Assembly: GCA_022826515.1 (NCBI GenBank)
Contig: JAJDUT010000061.1
Location: 1 to 64,000, forward strand
Length of the DNA stretch: 64,000 nt
Reading direction: 5' to 3'
DNA from: Candidatus Latescibacterota bacterium
GTDB lineage: Bacteria > Latescibacterota > UBA2968 > UBA8231
The notes below the pieces were generated by a model that saw nothing but the letters and a program-made list of their open reading frames with translations, had not been told where the DNA came from and ran no database searches. Positions 26,035 to 33,534 of this stretch are shown here, in pieces. Made by a program: the position numbers and the translations under genes. Position 1 is the first letter of the stretch, and the number at the start of each line of letters is the position of its first letter.

Positions 26035-26847
26035 TTATCTCGCCGCGTAATAAGGCTCCGCGTCGAATCCCGGATACCGCGTCGCCATCCCCGCGATAAA
26101 TTCTTCCGTCCACAGCGGGTCGCCCGGTGGTGGAAAGCCCAGCAGTTCGCGCTGGCGCGGGGTGGCTTCGGCCATGAAGCGGTGCATGGCGGCACCCTGG
26201 GCACCGCTCTTATACGTGAAGGTGCGACCGCCGTCCCAGGGGCGATCCTTGCGAGTAAAACCCACCCACATGACCGGACGGTGTCCCGCTGGCGCGGTGA
26301 AATCGGAGGCAGCGTGGCGGGTGAAGACGCTGTAGAGGCACACCGAGCCGCCGGGGACGATCATCGGCACGGCTTCCGCGTCTGAGCGGCCCTTGGGCAC
26401 CATGCGGATCGGGGCCATGCCTTCCTCGACGTCGTCGAAGCAGTAGAAACACACCAAATTCATAAAATCGTCTGGCTCGATGATCGGCCCCAGTGTGTTG
26501 TTGCCGTAGTCGATGTGAAAATTGGTCCCGTATTCCTCGCCGGCGTATTTCATGCCTAGGTGGCCCTCGCAGAGGCGAATCTCGCGCGTGCCTAAGACGC
26601 GCTCGGCCGCGTCAATCAGATCGGGATGGACGGTGACGTGATTGAGGCCGGAGTGATCCCAAGGGAAGAGTCTTTGCTGAGGAGTGTCGTTGCGGCGGTC
26701 GTTAGCTAGGTATTGGTCATAGGACGGCGCGAAATGAGTGAAGAAGCCGTCGAGCGCGGCTTGCTGTTCGTCTTTGGTAAGGAAGTTCTCGACGATCAGG
26801 AAGCCCTGTTTTTTGTACGTAGCGAGTTGGGCGTCGGTGATGTGCAT
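26035..26847 (-). CDS. Phytanoyl-CoA dioxygenase (PhyH) family protein
   Basis: A 270-residue Fe(II)/2-oxoglutarate-dependent oxygenase of the PhyH family. N-terminal QLATYKKQGFLIVENFLTKDE is the family head. The metal-binding HxD is in TNFHIDYGN, the distal His is in the AGHRPVMW region, with a 2-oxoglutarate-binding Arg probably nearby. Bacterial members hydroxylate many small molecules, so the substrate is open. It follows the aldolase gene by 3 bases and is probably co-transcribed with it, which hints at a carbohydrate- or phosphosugar-related role. Confidence 0.85.
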   Translation of the reverse strand: MHITDAQLATYKKQGFLIVENFLTKDEQQAALDGFFTHFAPSYDQYLANDRRNDTPQQRLFPWDHSGLNHVTVHPDLIDAAERVLGTREIRLCEGHLGMKYAGEEYGTNFHIDYGNNTLGPIIEPDDFMNLVCFYCFDDVEEGMAPIRMVPKGRSDAEAVPMIVPGGSVCLYSVFTRHAASDFTAPAGHRPVMWVGFTRKDRPWDGGRTFTYKSGAQGAAMHRFMAEATPRQRELLGFPPPGDPLWTEEFIAGMATRYPGFDAEPYYAAR

Positions 26848-26850
26848 TTG

Positions 26851-27765
26851 CTATTGCTTGTCGGCGTAGATCCCCACAATGCGCTGCAACAGATCCAGGG
26901 CCTGCCCGCGCTCGCGCTGGAAGGCATTGCGGCCAATGATGGAGCCAAAGCCGCCGCCATCGCGGATGCCGGTAATTTCCTCGATAATTTCCTCTTCGCC
27001 CTTGGCTGGGCCGCCAGAAAAGATCACCACGCGCCGCCCGTTGAACGCCGATTGCACCACATGGCTCACGCACTCGGCCAAAGTGCTGGCCGGCACATCC
27101 GCATACGCCTTGCGGGCTTCGTCCTGCTCAATGTGAGCCGTAGGCGGTTTGACCTTGATAACATGGGCCCCTAGCTGGGCGGCGATTTGGGCGGCGTACG
27201 CAGTGACGTCGAGCGCGGTTTCCCCTTCCTTGCTCAAGTCCGTGCCGCGCGGATAGGACCAGACCACCACCACCAAACCGTACCGCTTGGCCTCTTCGGC
27301 CAAGGCTTGCAGCTTCTCGTACATCTCCTGCCGCAGGGCCGAACCCGGATAGACCGTGTAGCCGATGCCCACGCAACCCAAGCGCAGAGCAGCGGCGATG
27401 GAGCCGGTGAGCGACTGGGTGGGGTCTGCGTCGGAGTGAAGATTTTCCCGGTTGTTGAGCTTGAGGATCAGCGGTAGGTCGCCCGCGTAGTCGCGCGCAC
27501 CCGCTTCGAGGAACCCGAGCGGGGCGGCGTATGCACTGAGGCCAGCGTCAATGGCCAACTCAAAGTGATAGCGCGGATCATACGCGGGTGGGTTGGGAGC
27601 GAAGCTGCGTCCGGGCCCGTGCTCAACGCCCTGATCTACGGGCAGGATGACTAGCTTACCTGTGCCGCCGAGCGCACCGTGGTTGAGCAGACGCGCCAAG
27701 TTGGTCAAGGTGCCGGGGTTGTCGCTGCCATACCAGCTTAGAATTTCGCGGATGCGCTCTTGCAT
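26851..27765 (-). CDS. Class I fructose-bisphosphate aldolase, DhnA/archaeal type
   Basis: A 304-residue aldolase of the DeoC/FbaB superfamily. The ATG at 27765 (MQERIREIL) is preferred to an upstream frame. Key features: LVILPVDQGVEHGP, LKLNNRENL, GCVGIGYTVYPGS, the Schiff-base Lys in AHVIKVKPPT, and the phosphate-binding loops FSGGPAKGEEE and GIRDGGGFGSIIGRN. It cleaves or forms fructose 1,6-bisphosphate in glycolysis/gluconeogenesis in the cytoplasm. It lies just after the tRNA-Asp terminator and before the PhyH gene. Confidence 0.9.
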   Translation of the reverse strand: MQERIREILSWYGSDNPGTLTNLARLLNHGALGGTGKLVILPVDQGVEHGPGRSFAPNPPAYDPRYHFELAIDAGLSAYAAPLGFLEAGARDYAGDLPLILKLNNRENLHSDADPTQSLTGSIAAALRLGCVGIGYTVYPGSALRQEMYEKLQALAEEAKRYGLVVVVWSYPRGTDLSKEGETALDVTAYAAQIAAQLGAHVIKVKPPTAHIEQDEARKAYADVPASTLAECVSHVVQSAFNGRRVVIFSGGPAKGEEEIIEEITGIRDGGGFGSIIGRNAFQRERGQALDLLQRIVGIYADKQ

Positions 27766-27803
27766 TTTGTACCTTTCTCGCATGCAAAAAGAGTAGGAAT
27801 TAG

Positions 27804-27848
27804 CAAAAGAAAAGCTCCTCAATCGCGCAAAGCGCGCTAAAGGAGCTT
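27804..27848 (-). terminator. Rho-independent terminator of tRNA-Asp
   Basis: Stem AAGCTCCT / AGGAGCTT (27812-27819 / 27841-27848) with an inner CGCGC/GCGCG stem. On the minus strand it is followed by a T-rich run, TTTTCTTTT. It lies 7 bases after the tRNA 3' end. Confidence 0.8.
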
Positions 27849-27855
27849 AACAAAA

Positions 27856-27932
27856 TGGCGGGGACGACGAGACTCGAACTCGCGACCTTCGGCGTGACAG
27901 GCCGACGTTCTAACCAACTGAACTACGCCCCC
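27856..27932 (-). tRNA. tRNA-Asp (anticodon GTC), CCA encoded
   Basis: Reading the minus strand, a 77-base cloverleaf begins GGGGGCGTAGTTCAGTTGG and ends CGTCCCCGCCA. The acceptor stem GGGGGCG pairs with CGTCCCC (one G-T), the anticodon loop CTGTCAC carries GTC (Asp), and the T arm contains GAGTTCGAGTCTC. Discriminator G73 fits tRNA-Asp, and CCA is encoded. A terminator follows at once. Confidence 0.96.
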
Positions 27933-27993
27933 GTTTGCTTAAAGAAGGTAAAAGCCAGATCAAATGCTGTCAATGTACAACCGAGGCTTTGGC

Positions 27994-28503
27994 CTACGCG
28001 GCGCTCTCTTTTCTCAATCGCTTGAGCGCGCCGCGCATGAGTTGGCGCTTGAGTGGGCTGAGGTGGTCGATGAAGAGCTTGCCGTCGAGGTGGTCGATTT
28101 CGTGCTGGAGGGCGCGGGCGTAAAAGCCTTCGCCCTCAGTTTTGAAGGGCTGACCATCCAAACCAATGGCTTCAACTTCGACCCAAGCATAGCGCTTGAC
28201 ATCGCCGTACAGGTCGGGAAAGCTCAGACAACCCTCCTCGTCGATTTGCTCTCCCTCGTGGCCTGTGATCTTGGGATTGATTAAGACCACGGGTTGGTAG
28301 TTGGGCTGATGGGCAGTCAAATCGATGACGCAGACCCGCTTGAGGACGCCAATCTGCGGGGCGGCAAGCCCGACCCCCTCCGCGGCGCGCATGGAGTCGA
28401 AGAGGTCGGCGACAAGGGCGCGGATGGCGTCATCCACCTCTGCGACCTGGGCACACGTCTGGCGGAGGCACTGCGCCCCGAACAGCGCGATTTCGCGTTT
28501 CAT
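27994..28503 (-). CDS. def: Peptide deformylase
   Basis: A 169-residue enzyme of standard length. All three signature motifs are present: GVGLAAPQ (43-50), EGCLS with metal ligand Cys92 (90-94) and HEIDH (134-138) with two metal-ligand His. It removes the formyl group from nascent proteins at the ribosome. Its start overlaps the larE stop (ATGA, 28500-28503). In many bacteria def lies beside fmt or priA; here it is the last gene after an ATP-grasp-like gene and larE. Confidence 0.96.
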   Translation of the reverse strand: MKREIALFGAQCLRQTCAQVAEVDDAIRALVADLFDSMRAAEGVGLAAPQIGVLKRVCVIDLTAHQPNYQPVVLINPKITGHEGEQIDEEGCLSFPDLYGDVKRYAWVEVEAIGLDGQPFKTEGEGFYARALQHEIDHLDGKLFIDHLSPLKRQLMRGALKRLRKESAA

Positions 28504-29549
28504 GTGTCCAAGGGGTCTAATTCGAGGGCAATATAGCGCAGGCCCAAATCGGCGAACGCGGTCACTAATGCCGAGCGCAACGGAGCTTCAGCGAGGCGAG
28601 AGATGCCCGACACGGGCAAGCGCAGGACTAACATCTGGTCGCGCTGCTCGTACGCAGCAGGCAGCAGCGAATGGGCTGCGAGTAGCGGATTGACCCGCGC
28701 AAAGAGCGGCTCGTCGGTAGCGGAATCGGCGATGGAAAGCAGCGCCTCGTTCATGCTGCCAGAGCGGAAGCCGCACAGATCGACGGTAGTTTGCAGATAG
28801 CCAATTTCCCGCAAGTGCTCCATCAAAGATTGACGCGCATCCGAATCGCCCAGCAGGCGCGTCAAGTCTTCAGCCGGCAACTCAATGCGCGATAGCGTCT
28901 CGTGGTGGCGGGCGCGGACCTGGTCGAAGCCACAGACCTCGCGTAGATAGCGTTCAGCATGGTCAATTTGGCGCAGACCCTCGGCGGTAACGGGCGTGCC
29001 GTAGGGAAAGCGCGACGAGAGGCAGGCCATGGCTGGACGGTCCCACACCGTCAGCCCCCAGCGCTTGGCTAGGGTGCGCACGTCGTCCTTGGTCAGGCCC
29101 GCCTCGGCTAAGGGCGCGTGTACGCCGCGCTCGCGGGCAGCTGCAGCCCCAGGGCGGAAATCGCCGATGTCGTCGGCGTTTTGGCCGTAGAGGATGTAAT
29201 CGATATTGAGGCTGCGCGCTAGCTGCTCCATGTGGGTGAACAGCTCTTGCTTGCAGTAGTAGCAGCGGTTGGGCGCGTTTTTGGCGTAGTCGGGGTTGTC
29301 CAACTCGCGGGTCTTGACCACCTCGTGGCGGATGCCGAACTCGCGGGTAATCTCGGCGGCCTTCTCCAACTCGCCGGTGGCATAGCTCTCAGAGTCCGCG
29401 GTGACGCAGATGGTGCCCTCGCCCAAGACCCGCTGGGCTGCTACCGCCAGCGTAGCACTATCGACCCCCCCCGAATAGCCGACCAACACCTGTCCCATAG
29501 GGCGCAGAATGTCTTCGAGGTGCGTTAGCTTTTCGTCTAGGGAAATCAT
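28500..29549 (-). CDS. larE: ATP-dependent sulfur transferase LarE with extended C-terminus
   Basis: A 349-residue PP-loop protein. The AMP-forming loop SGGVDS is at 26-31. Three cysteines stand at 96, 99 (NRCYYCK) and 176 (ACLSSR). Cys176 matches the sacrificial cysteine of Lactiplantibacillus LarE, and the extra CxxC matches the LarE group proposed to hold a [4Fe-4S] cluster. LarE adds sulfur to the nickel-pincer cofactor precursor used by lactate racemase and other LarA enzymes. The usual LarE ends near the GFRSGSMNEAL motif; here about 75 residues follow it. No larA, larB or larC is in the window. Confidence 0.88.
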   Translation of the reverse strand: MISLDEKLTHLEDILRPMGQVLVGYSGGVDSATLAVAAQRVLGEGTICVTADSESYATGELEKAAEITREFGIRHEVVKTRELDNPDYAKNAPNRCYYCKQELFTHMEQLARSLNIDYILYGQNADDIGDFRPGAAAARERGVHAPLAEAGLTKDDVRTLAKRWGLTVWDRPAMACLSSRFPYGTPVTAEGLRQIDHAERYLREVCGFDQVRARHHETLSRIELPAEDLTRLLGDSDARQSLMEHLREIGYLQTTVDLCGFRSGSMNEALLSIADSATDEPLFARVNPLLAAHSLLPAAYEQRDQMLVLRLPVSGISRLAEAPLRSALVTAFADLGLRYIALELDPLDT

Positions 29550-29554
29550 GGTGC

Positions 29555-31003
29555 TTAGAAGGAGGATTTTTCCGCGGACGCAGCACAGGGCATGATCGCG
29601 GCGTCAACCATACCGTGCAGAATCTTCTTGTCGGCCGGGAACACTAGGGCTTGGATGCCGCACAGGCGCGGTTCATCGCCGATGACATAGTAATAAGGAC
29701 GCAGCATCACCCGGCCCCGCATGGGCACGACCTCGTCTCGGTGGAAGTCGTAGTAGCGCACGGTGCGGCGGGCGGCCTTGTGGAATTCCTGCAAGATATA
29801 GGGCTGATGATCAAATCGGTCGAGCGCCTCTTGCACGCGCTCGGCCCACTCAGCTTCGGACAGGTCATGGCCGATGGACACGCCCTTGCTCTCATACGCT
29901 ATGTTGGAAAAACCCGAGGGCTTGAGCACCAACTCGCGCTGCTTCTTAGTTAGGTGCTTCAACTGCTGCCAGTCGCCGACGGGCTGGCCGCCAATGTCGA
30001 AGCCGGGAATGATGGCGTGAGGCGGCAGCGGCCGCGCATCGACAATCCACGAGCGCGGGATCAGGCTGTCCAAGGCGGCAAAAGACTCCTTGCCCAAGGC
30101 GCGGCGCCAATAGGATTTGAGCGCGGGGTGGTGGTAAAACGCCAGCCAGAGCTTTTCTTCGAGATAGGCCTTCGGCGGCGGGGTCAGACACAGGGCGTTT
30201 TTCTTAGTGAAATAGGTAAAAAGCTCGGCCTTGGGGATGTTTTTGAGGTCGAACAGTTCAAAGAATCGATAGGCCGCGTCAATGCGCCAAGGGGCCGACT
30301 CGTCAGCGCCTTGGAGGAAGAGGCCATTTTCGTCAAAGCGGGCCTCGCGCGGGTGGGCACTGCGGGCCGGTTTGCCAGCCGCCTGCAAGCGCTCGACCAG
30401 CCATTCCATTTCTCGGCGATAGGCCTCGGACTCGTCCGAGACAAAGAGGGCGAAATGCGGCTCATCCACCTTGGCAGCAGCGGCAATAGCTTCGTAGAAT
30501 GGGTCGATCAGGCCGCGGGCACCGCCGATGATGTCGTAGCCAAGATCCGCATAGACCTCCGAGACTTGAGCGGTAAAGCCCATGCCGCCGGGGATGGCGT
30601 CCAACTCGACTAGCTTGAAGCCGTCCTCAGTCAGCAGCAGGTCCGGGCGGATGACCAAAGGCAACTGGGACTTGATGCGATTCCAGAGGCCCATTTCGCG
30701 CACGGCACTGGGCTTGCCCAAATCCAAGTACTCGTGAATCCAAGGCGGCTCAACGCCTTTGACGCTCTGGTGGTAGAGCTGGTTGCAGGCCCTGTAAAAC
30801 TGATGTAGGACGCCGCCGAGTTGGTCTAGATAGCGGTGTTGCGCCGGCGAAAGCCAGAACGGCTCCGGGGCAATGCGCCACGGCAGATTACTGTCCGGGT
30901 GTAAATGGGTGCGGTCGCCTTCAAAAAGGCCACCGGCGGGACAGTGGGCGTTGATGTGGAGACAGAGCGCTTTGAGATCGGATGCGGTACTCGGGAGGGA
31001 CAT
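29555..31003 (-). CDS. ATP-grasp-like protein of unknown function
   Basis: A 482-residue protein. I do not recognise an exact family. The stretch LVIRPDLLLTEDGFKLVELDAIPGG resembles the ATP-grasp segments of glutathionylspermidine synthase-like and circularly permuted ATP-grasp ligases (xxVELNAxPGG), and ELVLKPSGFSN with a later RTVRYYDFHRDEVVPMRGRVMLRPYYY could supply the nucleotide-binding Lys and metal-binding acidic residues. No signal peptide or membrane segment. It is the first gene of the unit with larE and def (5-base gap) behind a plausible promoter. A peptide- or amine-ligating activity is inference only. Confidence 0.6.
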   Translation of the reverse strand: MSLPSTASDLKALCLHINAHCPAGGLFEGDRTHLHPDSNLPWRIAPEPFWLSPAQHRYLDQLGGVLHQFYRACNQLYHQSVKGVEPPWIHEYLDLGKPSAVREMGLWNRIKSQLPLVIRPDLLLTEDGFKLVELDAIPGGMGFTAQVSEVYADLGYDIIGGARGLIDPFYEAIAAAAKVDEPHFALFVSDESEAYRREMEWLVERLQAAGKPARSAHPREARFDENGLFLQGADESAPWRIDAAYRFFELFDLKNIPKAELFTYFTKKNALCLTPPPKAYLEEKLWLAFYHHPALKSYWRRALGKESFAALDSLIPRSWIVDARPLPPHAIIPGFDIGGQPVGDWQQLKHLTKKQRELVLKPSGFSNIAYESKGVSIGHDLSEAEWAERVQEALDRFDHQPYILQEFHKAARRTVRYYDFHRDEVVPMRGRVMLRPYYYVIGDEPRLCGIQALVFPADKKILHGMVDAAIMPCAASAEKSSF

Positions 31004-31035
31004 CGAATAGGCTCTCTAAAATATGTATGCACACC

Positions 31036-31064
31036 AATTTAGGATAAATAGTATGCTAGGTCAA
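31036..31064 (-). promoter_or_regulatory. Promoter of the ATP-grasp-larE-def unit
   Basis: On the minus strand TTGACC (31064-31059), 17-base spacer, TAAATT (31041-31036), about 30 bases before the ATG at 31003. Good fit to a sigma-70-type promoter. Confidence 0.5.
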
Positions 31065-31131
31065 CGCCGCTTGGCTTTTGGCAAGACCAAACCCGCACCG
31101 CATATTTGCTCGGGCCACAAAGGAGCAAGAT

Positions 31132-31962
31132 ATGGAGCTGATAGGCAGGCGTTGCCTAGTAACCGGCGGCGGGCGCGGCATTGGCCGGGCCATTGCCTCG
31201 GCCTTGGCGCGGGAAGGGGCGCACGTGGCGATTTTGGCCCGCACCGGATCAGAGCTGGACGAGACAGCCGCGCTTTTGTCAGACCAAGGCCAAGCGGCGT
31301 TAAAACTACAGGCGGATGTGGGGCGGCGCGAGGAAGTGGATTCGGCTATCGAGCGCGTGCTCGCCGCTTGGGGCGGAGTCGATGTGCTGGTCAACAACGC
31401 GGGAATTCAGGGGCCTATCGGGCGAGTGGAAGAGGTCGATCCAGACGCTTGGATGCAGGTGGTACAGGTCAATCTCGGCGGCTGTTTCTATTGCACTCGC
31501 AAGGTCTTGCCGGCCATGATCGCCCAGCACTACGGCAAAATCATCAACCTCTCGGGCGGCGGTGCAGTGGGACCGCGGCCCTTCTTTAGCGCGTATAGCG
31601 CCTCCAAGGCCGCAGTCGTGCGCTTTAGCGAGAACTTGGCCGGAGAAGTGGCTGAGCACGGCATTGACGTCAACGCCATTGCCCCCGGAGCGGTCAACAC
31701 GCGGATGCTCGACCAACGGCTAGCGACCGGCGCGGCCGTGAGTCCCCAGGAACGGGAGCAGGATCAGCGCCTACTGCGCGAGGGCGACGCTACGGGCAAG
31801 CGAGCGGCCGCGCTGGCAGTCTATCTGGCTTCGGCGCGCTCAGATGGGCTGACGGGGCGACTGCTGTCAGCGGTTTGGGATCCGTGGGAAACCTTCGATG
31901 TCGAGGCGATTATGGCCACGGAGGCCTTTGCCGTGCGGCGCGTCCAACAGCAGGAGGACTGA
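31132..31962 (+). CDS. SDR family oxidoreductase
   Basis: A 276-residue SDR. The ATG at 31132 has AAGGAG 8 bases upstream; the open frame before it is not needed. Motifs: TGGGRGIGRA near residue 12, NNAGIQG, catalytic Ser in NLSGGG (note Gly-rich sequence after the Ser) and YSASK. The C-terminal 50 residues (SARSDGLTGRLLSAVWDPWETF) are longer than in FabG and typical of sugar- or polyol-type SDRs found beside Gfo/Idh/MocA genes. The next gene starts immediately after the stop, so the two are an operon for some carbohydrate oxidation or reduction. Confidence 0.9.
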   Translation: MELIGRRCLVTGGGRGIGRAIASALAREGAHVAILARTGSELDETAALLSDQGQAALKLQADVGRREEVDSAIERVLAAWGGVDVLVNNAGIQGPIGRVEEVDPDAWMQVVQVNLGGCFYCTRKVLPAMIAQHYGKIINLSGGGAVGPRPFFSAYSASKAAVVRFSENLAGEVAEHGIDVNAIAPGAVNTRMLDQRLATGAAVSPQEREQDQRLLREGDATGKRAAALAVYLASARSDGLTGRLLSAVWDPWETFDVEAIMATEAFAVRRVQQQED

Positions 31963-32982
31963 GTGTACAAAGTGGGGATCGTCGGAGCGGGTCGCATGGG
32001 GCGGCGGCGGGCGGCCACGGCCCATGTCCATCCTGAGTCCGCAGTAACCCTGATCTACGACGAGCACGCGCCCGCCGCGGCCGAATTGGCCGCCGAATGC
32101 GGGGCCGCAGTGGCGGCTTCGTGGGAGGAGCTAATCGCGGCCGATCTCGACATCGCGGTGGTCGCGACGACGCACGACGCATTGGCCCCCATCAGCACCA
32201 CCGCCCTCTTGGCCGGCAAACACGTCTTGTGCGAAAAGCCGCTGGGGCGCAATCCCCAAGAGGCCCGGCAGGCCGTCGCCGCAGCCGAGCAAAGCGGGCG
32301 CGTGCTCAAGGTCGGCTACAACCACCGCTATCATCCCGCTATCCAAAAGCTGCACGAGGTTTGCACGGCGGGCGAGATCGGCCCGCTACTGAGCATCCGG
32401 GCGCGCTATGGCCACGGCGGGCGGCCCGGTTATGAACGAGAGTGGCGGACCAATCCCAAGAAGGCGGGCGGCGGCGAGCTTTTAGACCAGGGAGCGCATC
32501 TAATCGACTTGGCCAAATGGCTCTTGGGGGACTTTGCCGAAGTCACAGGCTATGTCGAGACCCACTTCTGGGACTCGCCCGTGGAAGACAACGCCTACGG
32601 TCTCTTTCGCACGGCCACTGGACAGATCGCCTCGCTGCACGCGAGTTGGACGCAATGGAAAAACCTCTTCAGCTTTGAGGTTTTCGGGCGCGATGGCTAC
32701 GTCTGCGCCGAGGGCTTGGGGGGAGCTTATGGGCCGGAACGAGCCGTCGTGGGGCGGCGCAATCCTCAAGGCGGCGCGCCGGACAGCGAGCGCTTTGACT
32801 ATTCGGGCGAGGATCGCTCGTGGGAGCTGGAGTGGGCCGATTTTTTGCGCGGCCTAGCCGGCGCGGGAATCCCTTATTCGCTTGGCCGGGAGGCTTTGGA
32901 GACTATCGAGTGGATCTACCGCCTCTACCGGGCTGCGGCCGAAAGGCGCTCGGTGCGGCGGGAAGAATCTCTAAACATGTAA
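31963..32982 (+). CDS. Gfo/Idh/MocA family oxidoreductase
   Basis: A 339-residue protein with a GTG start immediately after the SDR stop. N-terminal Rossmann motif VGAGRMGRRR, the family signature CEKPLGRN with catalytic Lys, then YNHRYHPAIQKL and GGGELLDQGAHLIDLAKWLLGD of the C-terminal domain with the catalytic Asp/His pair. These enzymes oxidise or reduce sugars, inositols or their derivatives with NAD(P). The substrate is unknown; the SDR neighbour supports a two-step keto/hydroxy interconversion (inference). Confidence 0.92.
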   Translation: MYKVGIVGAGRMGRRRAATAHVHPESAVTLIYDEHAPAAAELAAECGAAVAASWEELIAADLDIAVVATTHDALAPISTTALLAGKHVLCEKPLGRNPQEARQAVAAAEQSGRVLKVGYNHRYHPAIQKLHEVCTAGEIGPLLSIRARYGHGGRPGYEREWRTNPKKAGGGELLDQGAHLIDLAKWLLGDFAEVTGYVETHFWDSPVEDNAYGLFRTATGQIASLHASWTQWKNLFSFEVFGRDGYVCAEGLGGAYGPERAVVGRRNPQGGAPDSERFDYSGEDRSWELEWADFLRGLAGAGIPYSLGREALETIEWIYRLYRAAAERRSVRREESLNM

Positions 32983-33219
32983 AAAAAAAAGAGTTACGAA
33001 TAGTATAGCCGCCATGCCATTAGGTGCTGCGGTTATTTTTTTGTCGCGCGCGTTATTTTTTTGAAAATTTTGCGCGAAAATTTCTTACCATTATAGATAG
33101 CTAGACGGTAAACACTACTCTTTTGTCTATAGAAAGGAAGGAACGCTTTTAGACGAAGTTAAGCACCTCAATTCTTTATTTGTCGCATTTCATATACCCT
33201 TAACCCCGCAGGAAGTGCT
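32983..33219. other. AT-rich spacer
   Basis: No open frame with recognisable features. A weak plus-strand promoter, TTGCGC (33070-33075) then 16 bases to TATAGA (33092-33097), could serve the small gene at 33220. Confidence 0.35.
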
Positions 33220-33471
33220 ATGAGAACAGATCAGGATATTGCCCAAGTGGAACGCATTGCGATGGCTTATCGACGCCTTGCTAACGCTATGATTCTCAGT
33301 ACTTTACGCGAAATATCCAAGATGGATGAGGTCGTGGTAACCCCAGATGGCACCCCGGAGATGGCCTTTGTCGAAAGCTCTAGGATTGATCCTTGGTGCG
33401 AGCTGGCTGGCCTCGAACCCGAAGTCGTGCGCAAGGCCGCTAAACGACTGATAGAGGAACGACCTTTTTAG
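33220..33471 (+). CDS. Small protein of unknown function
   Basis: An 83-residue soluble protein that I do not recognise. The first 40 residues look helical (AQVERIAMAYRRLANAMILS); a short segment DEVVVTPDGTPEM follows, then a helix EPEVVRKAAKRLIEE. AGGAAGTG precedes the ATG by a few bases. It is isolated, with AT-rich sequence before and a strong hairpin terminator after, which argues for a real transcript. Confidence 0.55.
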   Translation: MRTDQDIAQVERIAMAYRRLANAMILSTLREISKMDEVVVTPDGTPEMAFVESSRIDPWCELAGLEPEVVRKAAKRLIEERPF

Positions 33472-33488
33472 CACCGCACAGCACAACC

Positions 33489-33530
33489 CAAAAAAGAAAG
33501 CTCCGGAAGTGTTCCTTCCGGAGCTTTTTT
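33489..33530. terminator. Bidirectional rho-independent terminator
   Basis: Perfect 13-bp stem AAAGCTCCGGAAG / CTTCCGGAGCTTT (33497-33509 / 33515-33527) with a 5-base loop, T run on the right and A run on the left. It serves the small plus-strand gene and the convergent amidase gene. Confidence 0.88.
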
Positions 33531-33534
33531 GCGT

